Notes: a model not told the origin generated them from the letters alone. 64,000 nucleotides of DNA from Daphnia carinata (GCF_022539665.2 NC_081338.1:6932446-6996445), one strand, 5' to 3'. Shown: positions 39,225-50,690, numbered from the stretch's first letter. A program made the numbers and translations.

Positions 39225-41300
39225 CTCCAAATTTCTTGAAGTGCCATACACCTGTTAACTTTACCCGATGCCACAGTGAATTGTTTTCGTGTTCATATTT
39301 ATATACGGTGACAATCAACAGTTGTGGTTTTACGCTTTTAATTAGGTTTCTCTTTTTATGAGAAAATATATTGGTAAAAGTGACAAAGGTGAAGGTAAAA
39401 GTGACGAGATCCTGATTGATTGATTCCTGAATGAGATCAGCGTTGCGTAATGCCAGAGCGCGACGCACAACCCCATCGCACATTGTGAAGTCCGGAACGC
39501 CACTACGACTGATATTTACGAACTGAGGGAAACTTAACATTCGTGAACCGAATTAGGTGGTAAGGAGGTAATACCTAAATTGTTAGAATTCTGTTATCAG
39601 ATGGCGGTACAGGTTCTCTATGACCTACCTAAATAAATGATTAATTAGTGAACAAAAATTGTCAATGAAAGAATGGGTCGTCAAATGGCGTTACATATTT
39701 ACCGTTTAATGTTCCCGCGCGAAGAATGGACAATGAATTTTTATGGAATATGGACCTTCAAACAGTATAGCCATCTAGCGGTATAAAAGTACTACCGAAT
39801 ATTTGACACAATACTGGCGCGCCAGTGCTGCACCGCCATAGCGCTGTAACGTTACAGGTCGGGCTTATTTTCAAGATTTCGACGAAAAAGGTATATCACT
39901 TGAAATTCTGTAAACAATTTACACATTATCCTAAAAGTGAAATGCTGGATGACGAAGATTATTCGTTTTCTCGTCCATGCAGCTGTTTTTTTTTAATATA
40001 TTGAATATTATGATGCACTGTTTTCCGCCAGCGCACTGTACCATATTGGCGGGCCAACTTCCATTTGGGAAAAGTGGGGCTTATTTGCAAGCCGCTAGCT
40101 TCTTGAACATCGGGAGCCGTTGAGGGAAATAAAACTGGATACCTTACCAATAGATGGCTATACCGTTTGGTGGGTCGTCTGCGGTATAAATCCAAGGTTT
40201 ATCATATGTAAGCTTGCAGCATATTTATTATGCTGCATGTAATCGAAGTTTTCAAATTTTTAAGTGATGGCATTCGCGTTACATTTTAGCCAAGGCCTCT
40301 TCTACAATGGGATGAATTTTTCCCAGAATAAGCATCTCCTAGAGCTATATGTTGAAGTATCATTCTGATGGTAAAATATCTATTCAATTTTAAATAACTT
40401 TTGAATTTCCTTCTCTGTATTTGCAGTGACGTAACAGTACTGGTTGGTGGGGTAATCTAGGGACAAACCTTTTCCATTTTCCCATCCAATCTGCGAGACA
40501 ACTTTGATTGTTTATTATAATTAAAACAGGAATGCATAAAGAAGGAAATGTTCACATTTTCCTTAGTGAAGTTTTCTCTCATTGTCAAAAATCGAAATAT
40601 TTGGTTAAAGCTAATCTGATGATATTCAGTTGCAGTAATTGGATCTTGTTTCTCTATTCATGACGGGTGTTTTGTCTTTCCAGCAATCGTAGATGCCACC
40701 AAAGATTATGGATTTTCTATCAATGGCTGCCACTCTGCCAAAGGCGTCTCCCTAAACAATTCGGTATTTAATTGATGGTTGAGGAATCATGAGTTAATTA
40801 ACTAAAATATCCTTTGTTACAGAAAAGAATTTTCCAAATGCCGAGCCCATAGAGATGGTATACATATTGTCAATTGAAAACTGTCTGTATTGTGAAAAGG
40901 ATATGGATATTTTGGTCCAGCCCTCACTCGTGGTGTGTTCAAAGTGAACGGCATGGTAATGTTCACATTGAAAATGTAATCCACATCTCCTATGTTATGG
41001 TATTTGTATCTTTCAAATTGAACCACAAAGATAGGTTTCTCATCTTTTCTGTGGCCCTGTTTTACCTTGATCTGAATTTTCTTTTTCATTCAGGTTTCAT
41101 GATGAAATTTTGCAGCTACCCGTAAAAGATGCCCAGCAGTTACATTTCCCTGTTTTAGAAATAGAAGACGAAAAGAGAGGCTAGATTTTTGAAGACCGCT
41201 ACTCACACTACACGGTTATTTGCTGATTCATCCTGAATAGCAAACATTTCTATTTTCATAAGTTAAAGTGCATATCTGGGCTCCCTTGTTTTCTGTGGCC
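39225..41300. other. Gene-poor spacer
   Basis: No gene was recognised. A copy of dispersed repeat R1 lies at 39795-39872. Short ORFs at 39959-40195 (-), 40817-41089 (-) and 40874-41125 (+) overlap or lack domains and are treated as chance. Confidence 0.4.
39795..39872 (+). repeat. Dispersed repeat, 5' fragment (family R1)
   Basis: CCGAATATTTGACACAATAC, GGCGCGCCAGT and GTCGGGCTTATTTT match the 5' third of the copy at 35431-35725. The similarity fades afterwards. Confidence 0.5.
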
Positions 41301-41328
41301 CCGTTTCCCCTAGATTTGTAATAAGCCC

Positions 41329-41603
41329 GTAGGGGGTCATGCCCCTACTGTGATCAGCAGTAAAGGTTGTGAGTGCGCTGTCCGGAAAGGGGACGTGGGG
41401 GTCCCCCTGGCTCGATGATATCTTTTGGAGGGCCTTGGGGCTACTCACAAATCCGAATTAACGGTTAATCGCTCACGTAAAAACTTGTCCGAACATCACT
41501 CTTCATCCTTTTCCGGCTTCTCTTAGCCACGCACCGGGTAATCTCCCCGGTGAGTCAACTAAGGTTGGGGGAGACTCTTGAGTCTCCTCCTACCTTAGTT
41601 GAC
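41329..41603. repeat. Hairpin-dense block, probably a mobile-element remnant
   Basis: Successive perfect or near-perfect stem-loops: GTAGGGG/CCCCTAC (41329-41348), GGGGAC/GTCCCC (41389-41406), CACCGGG/CCCGGTG (41532-41552), and a 50-bp near-perfect palindrome at 41554-41603. The palindrome has outer arms GTCAACTAAGG/CCTTAGTTGAC and inner arms GGAGACTC/GAGTCTCC. No ORF or protein similarity. Confidence 0.6.
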
Positions 41604-41718
41604 AAAAAAAATTTTTACATCAATAAAAAAAATTTTTACAAATTTTGAAATTTTTCTAGTTCTATTTTTTTTTCCTCAGGTATCACTTTTTCCCATTATA
41701 CTACACTTGCATTACCAC

Positions 41719-41781
41719 ACTGGGATTCGAACCTCAGACAACTGACATCACAGTCCAGCGCTCCACCACTGAGCCATTAGG
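41719..41781 (-). other. tRNA-like element (pseudo-tRNA, possible His GTG anticodon)
   Basis: Read on the minus strand, box-A-like TGGCTCAGTGGTGGAGC and box-B-like GGTTCGAATCCC are correctly spaced, with an anticodon-loop reading CTGTGAT. Acceptor pairing is poor, so a tRNA pseudogene or SINE head is more likely than a functional tRNA. Confidence 0.45.
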
Positions 41782-41870
41782 TACTGTACGTGTATTATTC
41801 TACATACGAAAGCATATGTACGTATACAGTTGAAACAAGGACTTTTAGGAAGAAATTATAAAGTTTGTAA

Positions 41871-41943
41871 CGCTGTAGATGGCTTAACGGTAAAGCATCG
41901 GACTGGTATGTCGGTGGTCTAGGGTTCGATTCCCAAAACAGTT
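41871..41943 (+). other. tRNA-like element (pseudo-tRNA)
   Basis: Box-A-like GATGGCTTAACGGTAAAGC and box-B-like GGGTTCGATTCCC at tRNA spacing, with a possible anticodon loop CTGGTAT. Only about four acceptor pairs form. Probably tRNA-derived and degenerate. Confidence 0.4.
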
Positions 41944-42082
41944 GATAGATATGATGATATAAATACAAACAAAATTCATGTGAAAATAAAGCATTTTATT
42001 GTCCCTCCATCCACCCTCAAATCCACCACTAATATTTACATTTTAAAATACAATACAATACAATACATACATACATACATAA

Positions 42083-42416
42083 CTAACTAACAGGCTGGCT
42101 GCCACGCCACTACATCTACATTAGCTACGTCGCTATCGGAAGGATAGCGACCAAGGGGGACTTGCCCGCTGACAAGTCCGGGCTGATGTAGTGGTGGAGA
42201 CCGTTGTGGAAACGCACATCCCGGGTCTCCACCACACATCGACAAAAGGGAGTCCCTACGCGTGCGTTGCCTAATAAGCCTTACGGCCAATCTTGGGCAG
42301 AGGCAACTGCTCCACCTCATGGCAGATAGGCCATGAGGCAGAGCAGCGCGGCCCGTCCCTATACAGCTTTAAAAAAAAGGGGATCAATATGGCGTGGCAG
42401 CCAGCATGTTAATTAG
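42083..42416. mobile_element. 334-bp non-autonomous element (MITE) with 27-bp terminal inverted repeats
   Basis: The ends 42083-42109 and 42390-42416 are inverted copies, 25 of 27 matching, including a perfect 16-bp core GCTGGCTGCCACGCCA. The interior has no ORF but folds into consecutive hairpins: 42129-42151 (9-bp arms), 42158-42179 (7-bp), 42191-42235 (12-bp arms GTGGTGGAGACC/GGTCTCCACCAC) and 42307-42346 (15 pairs with a 2-nt internal loop). No clear target-site duplication was identified because the left flank is a CATA/ACAT microsatellite. Confidence 0.75.
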
Positions 42417-42473
42417 CACAACAAATTAAACACTACAAGATACAAAGATACCATAAAGAACAGGCGATGACGT

Positions 42474-42730
42474 GGCGACTACGAGGCGACGGGCGAGGCG
42501 AAGACGGGGCGACGGGCGAGGCGAAGACGGGGCGACGGGCGAGGCGAAGACGGGGCGACGGGCGAGGCGAAGACGGGGCGACGGGCGAGGCGAAGACGGG
42601 GCGACGGGCGAGGCGATGACGAGGCGAAGACGGGGCGACGGACGAGGCGAAGACGGGGTGACGGACGAGGCGAAGACGGGGCGACGGATGAGGCGAAGAT
42701 GAGGCGAAAACTGGGCGACGGACGGGGCGA
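42474..42730. repeat. GC-rich 23-bp minisatellite
   Basis: About ten tandem copies. A 20-base stretch of the 23-base unit is GCGAGGCGAAGACGGGGCGA; the remaining three bases are CGG. There are some variants and two longer units. Because 23 is not a multiple of three, and the unit lacks stops, long artificial ORFs appear on both strands. It starts 58 bp after the MITE at 42083-42416. Confidence 0.9.
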
Positions 42731-42739
42731 AAAGCCTGG

Positions 42740-45700
42740 TGAAGAGGGCTGAATAATGTAAATGACAAATATGAAACAAACGTGTCACTACATGTGGAAT
42801 ATAAAATTATTGGTGTCAATAAAACAGAGACGGTAATTTACCTACACTGTTGTCTGAATTCTGCAAAACCTGTAGGGCTCGTAATTTTGCTGTAGAAGGT
42901 AAAGGCTTGGCAGACCTACAAAAGGATATGGAATTTAAAGAAAGGCAATACTAGATAAGCCTCAAACTTAAAATACCAAAAGGGATTGGTTTTCATGTCC
43001 ATGTCTACCTGTGTTGGTTAAGCGTTGGAAACCAAACAAAGAGGTACACAATCCATTTATCAGATTAAAATTGATTCTGATGACTAGGCAAAGGGGTAGT
43101 TGAATTGGACAGTGGTGTGGTGATTCAAGGAATGCACATCGCTGGTGATCTTCTTCCTGGTTAGCATTCTTTCCATTATAAGTTTCACAAGCTAGATCTT
43201 GAAGTCAGAATCATGCCAAATGGTATACTAATGGCCACATACAAGTTAAATACCTCTAAATTGAGCAATAGAGTAGCACGATGAATGCTAACACCATAGT
43301 TTTTTAACAGAGCAATCTTTGACTGTTTGGAATTGGCACTTCACTTCCGAAAACTAGGACAGGGAGTAAAACACTTGATAGACGTTAGTTTTATATAGCT
43401 CTTCACTCGATTATAACATTTTTAACAAAAACTTTCAAACACAGGTTTCAATGCTCACACCACTGTCACAGGTAAGCAAAACACCATTTTAGAAGCGCGC
43501 CAGCGACATCTAGTTTTTTTGTTTACAACCAAAATAAAAGCGAAACAAAAAGGATTTAGGGAACAATTGTTTATTCAAAAACCAATGTATTCCCATGAAA
43601 ATACATGAATTGGAACGGAAATTTCAAAAGCGTGTCAACTGCGTCTTTTTACAAGCGAACCTGATCAACATCAAACTGTAGTTTTAGGATAAACTGATTT
43701 TACATGTTTTTGTTTAAAATGGTACTTTCCATCTCTTGCCAGCTGTTTGTCGTATGAATAGTCACACGCACGCACCAAGTTGTTTTTGTGCCTCGCCGGT
43801 TAAACAATGAAAATACGAAATTACAAGGTTAAAGAAAGAAACGTATTACTAGGGAATCAAATGGTCGCCATATAATATGATTAAAAATCACGAAACAGTA
43901 ATTTTCATGTAAAAAATAACGATTCGGTATTGCGTATCCCTGTGTGCCCTTTGCGCTAATTTAATAATTTAACGACAAACATGACAAGAAATGAACGACA
44001 TTAGTTTTAGCGCCAGTCCCCACAATCAAACGGTTGAATGTAAGAAGTATGGAACACGCTGAAAATAGCCCAGAGAAAACAGCGGATTATCTATTTTCCC
44101 TGTAAAAGCTTCCCATGCGACATGCTGCCCAAAAGCGATTTTGAGAAATAAATGACGAGTAAGAAACAACACATTGCCTAAGGACGAATTGTAATCAGCT
44201 AAGAAGCGTTAGTTTTACCATTAACATGAATCATCGGCACCATCGAAATGACACGTTCCATCGAATAAACACATTGTCTAAAGAAGAACGGTAATCGAGT
44301 AAATCCTTCATTCAGTCTTACCATGAACGAGAATCATCGGCGCAACCAACTTTGATGCAGCGAAGACGCTATGACAAACGTGAAAATACAACGGCAGTAG
44401 ATGCAATGCAGATCAATATCTGGGATTGCTTAGGTGAAGAAATTTCTGAAATGCTGGTGAAGATCTTTTAAACGTGGTGCCCATAAAACATATTACCTTT
44501 TGAAAGACAATTTCCTTAGATCTAGGGCAAAATCAAAACATCTGCCAGCCCTTGTGGCTGCTGATGCATTTTTCACGGAACTTCAACTTTGTTCATGAGT
44601 TGTAACTGCTGCAAGTACTAGCTGTAATTGTTCTGCTGTAATGGAAGTCCATCAACATTAAGTAACCTGGACAGAAAAATTCAAGTCGGAACAAAACAGT
44701 CTATTACTTATATTATAGAAGCCCAAACAAAGATGAATGTTTAATGTCAAGACTACAATCTTAGTCTTTCGAAGACAACATAATTTATCCATCTCAAAAG
44801 TAATCAAATATTAGTATTATCACTTTATTCACAAGTCAGTAAGCACAGATTACTGTGGACAATTGGAAATTGAAAAACATAATACATACCTACCAAGGTG
44901 AATCGAAATTCCGTTTACATTCCTGATCCATATGTCCATATCCTATGATCCATATCCTAGAAGTGTCGTGTATCACATATGTGATAGTTTTTCTAATAAA
45001 ATTAAATCATGTCAAAACGTTAAATCGTTGTGCATATTGTTTATATTACCTCTCATTAGCGTATCTTGAATAGCGTGGAAGTATGAATAAATTTAATGCC
45101 GAAAATCGCAAAACCACGATGTCAAGGAGTATAATCTAGCGAGGAAGGCAAACAGGACCCTGCTCGCGTTTAACAAACCTAGAAATAGTAATCGAAACTA
45201 GAAGTAACGAAATTAGAAAGCAGCCAAACAAAGATACCATCATTCTGCATGCAATTGTTCACTTCTTCGAGGCAATTTCAGTGTAGCTCTGCCCAACAGA
45301 ATGGGCTCGTACCGACTGATTTCCGTTTTCAGATGGACACATTCACTTGCTGTAAACGTAAGAATCAAGTCTGCAAAACTCACACAAAACTAGCTATAAG
45401 CCAGCTGAATGAGTCGCTCGCTTCTAGTCACTAACACGGACGTGTCCCAGTTTTTCACATCACCGCGGGAGCAGTCGATCGTCTTCTGGCCAGACGGACG
45501 GTAGGGCAACGTGACGACGAGACGCGGCAGGCTCTCTTCTGACAACGTGTCCACCTTATTATCGATCCTACGATAACGGGGTTCCTTATACTGATAGAAG
45601 TAGATGTGGTGTACGGGTATCCGATTTGCTCCTTGCATTGAGGAACACCCACAACAATGCAAACCACATGATAAAAGAACCAAATAAAGAAATGTTATAC

Positions 45701-48035
45701 CTTAAATTACCAAACATGGAAGCTCACGTAGCCGACGAGGTTGTGCATAATTTTTGTACAGATTGGCAATAACCATGTCAGACGTTGCACCCATGTTGTC
45801 CATGCCTGATATCGTTTTCTTCAGCAGCAAGTTTACAAGTCTTTGACGTAAAGTTAACCGATAAACGGTTTTAAAGCTCCATACCGAAGATGGTTGCAAT
45901 CAGCTAGGCAGTGAAATTTCTATTTTCCGATCAAGGAAAAAAAAATAACACCCTTTCCTGCAAAAAACAAACAAACGAGTATTTGCATTTGATTCATGAA
46001 CAAATCTAAATGAATGCCTTGCTCTATTAGGAATTGACCACATCAAAAAACAAAATTTTCTCACAAAAAATAAGCATTTATAGGTTTTGATTAACTAGCT
46101 TCATACTTGTACAAATAGCTATGGCAAAATTTGTTTAATAGAAAAACATGGTAAACCACCATCCATAACTGCTTAATAAGTATTTCTCAGAATAAGTCCA
46201 GAACTTACCAAGAATCTGAATCCACCACAAGGCAACATCAAGTTTGGTTTTAACTTTAATGAGAAGTGGAAAAAAGCTGAGCACTAACACCGTAAAAATC
46301 CCAAGAGAAATAAGATTAGCTGAAGTACCTCTTCTGATTTCCAACAAACACTTCCAGACTTACTAACTTGTTTACAAGATGGAATCTTCATGACTTGTAT
46401 GGTTGATTATTTCGTATTACAATTTGTCCACTAATAAAAGAGGTAGTTGATTTTTCCAATTTCGCAGACATGGATTGCCACTGGAGGACAAGGTTAGTTT
46501 CTTAGATTTTAAGAGAAATATGATTAGCTGATACATTTCTTCGCCATATTTTAAATAAAACTTTCAGCCTTACTAGATCTGTTACTAGTGAAGGGATCTT
46601 CACGACCAAAACAACTGAACATTTCGTAATACAATATTTCTCCTCATAAAGAAGGTATTTGACGACAGTCCAAGGATGTGCGTTTTTTTTTACTGTTTTT
46701 CAACAAATGAACATTGAAGCAAAGGATATAACTGGCGACTTCTTTTTGATGTGGTCATGGGCCAATCGATTTCCGGAACTTCGAATATCGGTGGATGCCT
46801 AACTTTTAACATGTGAATCTCCATAAGTTTGTACCACAACTGGGCATAAATTCAACTTTAAGTGTCACCTACGGCACCTAAGCTGCAGAATGTGTGAAGT
46901 CTTAGCAGAATTTCAACCAACAAAATCAACTGATAATGCTAGGCTTAGGCTTATCCTTTTCTGAGAGGGAACACACCACAGTTATGCTTCATTTTTGCGA
47001 AGACCATGAGTATAGGAAGAATTCTTCAGTAATGCAGTCTCCTTCCAACTGATGAATAAATCTGTCAGGTAAATTAATAAATACATTAGCTTCTGTTGCT
47101 AATAAATTAGAAATTTTTTCCAGTTTTACAAATTCAAGCAGTAAAGGATGACCAGAAAAAATACTGGGTCTGGGTCATGAACCAATGAATCCTCATTGTG
47201 TTTGAGCTGTGATCAAATCGGCACAGCCTAAATGCAATACCCTCTCCTGGCAGTCTTGGGACAAACTTCTGAAATTGAACTTTCTTAACAGAAATGAATG
47301 TTTCTATATTTCTGTAGAACCCAACAAAATAAATTACGAATTTAGGTCCAAGTAAAAACTCCTTTAAATGCACATGGCGTTGGAAGCAACGAAGTTCGTG
47401 AAAGATCAATTAACATTTTTCCAATTTTGCAAGCATGGACTGCCACGGGAGGATCAGGTTAGTTTATTCTTCGAGTTTCCGAAAAATGTTTCTCATCTCA
47501 ATAGAACCTGACAACGAGATATGCATTACTTAAAGTATAAATTTTTTCCATTTCAACAGACGTACCCTCAAAACATACAATGAGAGTTGAATCATATAAA
47601 CGTTTTCCACAGAACAGTCTAATTAATTGCCGCGATATTAGTCGCTCTACCTTTTTTTCTTTTAAATGGAGCTATATTAAGCAAAATTTAGTTTCTTATA
47701 TAACCACGTGCTACTCACTTAGCGGACGGCAAAGACGGACAGACTTACTACTTTTTTCTATTCTATCGGGTTGTAGCTGAACAGCAAGCCAGAAAATTCT
47801 AGACCTGCCAACTTAGCAAATCAGGCGGCTTGATAGGGCTGTCCGATAGAAAATAGTTAGTTAGCAAACATACTTTTTTGACAATCAATTTCTAGTCACA
47901 ACGCCTTTAAAATTTTGTATGGATAAACTTCATAACGAAAAACCTATCTTTAAACGTTTAACGGAAAACATTTTCTGTGTCTGTCTCGTTATTTTGCTTT
48001 CTTTCCTTTGTCTTTCATTCTATTCCCCATCGAAA
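42740..48035. other. Gene-poor, AT-rich spacer with degenerate duplications
   Basis: No convincing gene. A GC-richer minus-strand ORF at 45390-45683 (97 residues) stands out from the AT-rich flanks but has no recognised domain. Degenerate duplicated segments lie at about 46300-46665 and 47411-47470. Other ORFs (45249, 45702, 46135, 47134) are short and featureless. Confidence 0.4.
46300..46665. repeat. Degenerate tandem duplication
   Basis: AAGAGAAATAAGATTAGCTGA (about 46308) and AAGAGAAATATGATTAGCTGA (about 46511) open two similar segments. Each then contains a CTTCCAGACTTACTA/CTTTCAGCCTTACTA match and a TTTCGTA-TTACAAT match. A third related piece (CATGGACTGCCACGGGAGGA) lies near 47438. 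Confidence 0.6.
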
Positions 48036-48038
48036 TCA

Positions 48039-48258
48039 AGATTTAACTTAAAAAAAAAAAAGAGCAATACTTGGGGAAATATACTTTAATTTCTTGCTCC
48101 TTTTCTTTAGTTTATTCCAAAATGGGGTATGATGAATTTTCGTTGAGCATCCAGCTTCTCCAGTGCCACTAGGTTCACATGTCTACTTGACCAATTCCAG
48201 TGAGTGTCAGAAAAAAATTTTAAGCCCGACTGAGAAAAGTAGGACTTGGGTTATTTTT
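48039..48258 (-). repeat. Dispersed repeat, minus-strand copy (family R1)
   Basis: The reverse complement matches 35500-35725 over about 200 bases: GGCTTAAAATTTTTTT, GGAATTGGTCAAGTAGA, GTGAACCTAGTGGCACTGG, CCATTTTGGAATAAACTAAA, GAGCAAGAAATTAAAGTATA, AAGTTAAATCTTGATTT. Confidence 0.75.
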
Positions 48259-49227
48259 TTTCGGTCAATGTATGTAGAGAATTAACTCGAAATGTGATTG
48301 GTTGATGGTGGTAGTAGTAAAACAGTATTCTGTAAGCTACAATATTTTGAATTTTTATTTTGGGTAAAACGGATTTTTATATGCAATTTTTTTTTTTTTT
48401 TGGATAGAACGGATTTTCATACCGTCGTTTATATATACATTCCAAATTGCCAAAAGCGCTAAGCAGAGATTAAGTACGGAACTGGGCAGCCATTCCACTT
48501 CTAGGGATATTACCCTATTTAGGGGGATTTAAGGAAAATTTTTGGAATCTAGGGTGCAGTTATGGAAATCTAGGGTTTCCGGGATTATCCAGGGCCTATT
48601 TAATTTTCTGGGGATTTCTCGGGATTCTGAGATTTTTGGCCAAACCGCTGTTGCTTTTGGCGCTTCTATGCAACTTCAAAAGTAAAATGTTCCTCAATAA
48701 GAGCCACCAAGCGGACAATGGTGAACGGTACGCTTTTCAGAAAGTAGTACTGACTAGGATACACCACGAACTCCATTTGATCCTCCAAACGTCTGTGCCA
48801 AACATATCGCACGCCGAATTTTTTAAGACTCAAGTCTCCGACTGAATTTCTGACAAGCACTTGACCCAATTGCAAAAGCTGGGGAGAGTTCCTTTAATAT
48901 ATACGTAGGAATTACGAATCTATTTTGTTCAACCATGATGAACAATTTGTTGTTGAGACATGATGAACCCGAGGCCTCTCACACAATTTTGTTATCTAGG
49001 TGAGCAACACACCGTTCATTGGGAAACGCTGTGATTCTCTTGAGGCTTTATAACGTTGAAAGTTCGATGACAATTATTTTTGGAAAAAACCATATCTTTA
49101 TTGCTTAACTAAACAAATATGATGGGGCAATCCGATGGTTTTATTTCCATACCCAATTTAAATTTTTCTGGTAACTTGTTTGGCTTTGACGGGCACTGGT
49201 TAATTGCTTTAAAAATGTGTTCGATTT

Positions 49228-49315
49228 AATACTGTTCTATAATAATAAATATAAATATAATAATATAAATAATAATAAATATAATAATAAAATAATAATA
49301 TTTTATTTACATTTA
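49228..49315. repeat. AT-rich microsatellite (TAA/TAAAT type)
   Basis: Interrupted runs of AAT, AATAT and TAAATA. The minus-strand ORF across it is low-complexity Tyr/Ile. Confidence 0.8.
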
Positions 49316-49349
49316 TAAAAATAATAAATTTTTTTTTGAAGCAATGGCG

Positions 49350-49416
49350 TCTATAAGAATCGAACACGGACAGTCGACGTATGATCTCAGTGCTATACCA
49401 CAGCGCCCTATCACAT
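49350..49416 (-). other. tRNA-like element (pseudo-tRNA)
   Basis: On the minus strand, box-A-like GCTGTGGTATAGCACTGAG and box-B-like GTGTTCGATTC are spaced as in a tRNA. Cloverleaf pairing is incomplete, so a functional tRNA is unlikely. Confidence 0.35.
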
Positions 49417-49497
49417 AGCGACACCGCTATTAGTCACATATTATATAGCTCCGGTATTAGAACGAAGGTCGATGAAAAATAAATTTGTTTGAGATGT

Positions 49498-49850
49498 GCG
49501 GTCCTGGCACAGTGGTTACCACCTTCGCTTCGCATTCTGAAGGCCCCGGGTTCAAGTCCCGACACCGCCAATTTCCCCCCCTCCCTTTCCCTCCAAATCT
49601 TCATTCAAGATACGCAAGATTCATCGGATTACGCAAGCTTCTACAACAGATCAAGACGCAAGATTCTAGGCCTTCAAGAAAGAAAAGAAGAAGAGAGAAA
49701 ACGAAGAAAGAAAAAAAGAAGATAGAAAAGAAAAGAGAAAAAAGAAGAGCCATGCCTACTATAAAGGGGCTAAATGGCACACCAAAAAAATAGCCTTGCC
49801 AGGCTAAAAATGGCAAAAATAGCCTTGCAAGGCTAAAAATCGATCTGTAG
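49498..49850 (+). mobile_element. Probable tRNA-derived SINE
   Basis: 49498-49570 has a tRNA-like head: acceptor GCGGT/ACCGC, D-arm-like GGCACAGTGGTTACC, T-arm CGGGTTCAAGTCCCG and terminal CCA. However, the anticodon stem CCTTC/GAAGG encloses a 12-base loop, which is not functional. A pyrimidine-rich then purine-rich body follows (about 49571-49745), ending in AGCCTTGCCAGGCTAAAAATG near-duplicates at about 49791-49840. A further tRNA-like 3' piece (GAGTTCGAATC) sits at about 50145. Confidence 0.5.
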
Positions 49851-50215
49851 TACTGTTCACTACCTTGAAGATCGAACCACAAACTGAAAGGTAGAGAAGA
49901 GGTGATCGTTGAACGTAGGCTGTTCGTTAGCCTCCCCACGGCCTGAAAGACGGCTCGTGGATGCAGGCAGCTTATCATCGGGATATGTGACCCAATTCGC
50001 TACCCGTAAGTTTTTGTTGTTCCTTTTTGTAAGCAAGTTGTTGTTGATGAAGTTCAAGCATGAAAGAAGAAAAAGTGGTTTTGTAAGTAGCTGAAAATAG
50101 AGATTTATTAATATAACAATATAACAAGCTATATATAAGCTGGAGACCGAGTTCGAATCTAGCCTCAGTCATTTCTTTTTTCCCTTTCCTAAGCTGGCCA
50201 CGCGCGGCGCTAGGT

Positions 50216-50281
50216 TCCACTTTCCACTGTTTTTCCCACACATTTCAATTCTGCATTCGTTACCAAACAGTGGAAAGTGGA
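50216..50281. repeat. Perfect 17-bp inverted repeat
   Basis: Arms TCCACTTTCCACTGTTT (50216-50232) and AAACAGTGGAAAGTGGA (50265-50281) with a 32-base spacer. Probably a mobile-element end or fold-back remnant. Confidence 0.7.
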
Positions 50282-50690
50282 GCTCGGTTTGGGGTATTAC
50301 GCCCCTCTGGCAATGTAGTTTTAGGCGCTGACAGGCCGTTATTATAGTAGAGACCATGTGAGTATGCATGAAAGTAACAGGGATTTTTCTGGGGATTTTA
50401 TTTTTTTTTAAGTCTGGCAACGTTCTAGGGATACCACTTTGCGGAAAGTGGAAACACTGGAACTGGGGATTCCATTCCACGGTTAGGTTAGGTAGTAGAA
50501 TGCGGAATTTACGCATGATATCTCTTTATTTTAGTAAAGCGCACGAGGAGCGTTTTTTTAATGCTTTCGTTAAATTTCATGGATAGATTGTTGAACCATT
50601 GATTTAATGTTTTATTGCTGTAACGAACGGCAACTATTTTATTTTCATCAGAACCTTAAAATTTTGCGTCAATTTCCTTAGAAAATGCCA

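Noticed and set aside
40817-41125. Overlapping ORFs of 83-90 residues that weakly suggest a small secreted lipid-binding-type protein
   Set aside because: Frames break repeatedly, cysteines do not match a known family, and no exon structure could be built.
42181-42235. Hammerhead-ribozyme-like CTGATG ... GGAAAC inside the MITE
   Set aside because: The core reads CTGATGT rather than CTGANGA, extra bases separate the candidate stem II from GAAA, and the same bases form a much stronger 12-bp hairpin.
42474-42730. CRISPR-like array
   Set aside because: Direct tandem repeats with no unique spacers, in a eukaryotic intron-bearing context. It is a minisatellite.
42426-42819. Long overlapping ORFs (120-128 residues, Arg/Pro/Ser repeats) on the minus strand and one on the plus strand
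   Set aside because: They are by-products of a stop-free 23-bp minisatellite read in several frames; no start context, domain or splice structure supports them.
49209-49424. 71-residue minus-strand ORF rich in Tyr/Ile
   Set aside because: Translation of an AT microsatellite and part of a tRNA-like element.
49498-49570. Functional tRNA gene
   Set aside because: The anticodon stem would enclose a 12-base loop and the acceptor stem pairs only at five positions, so a SINE head is more likely.
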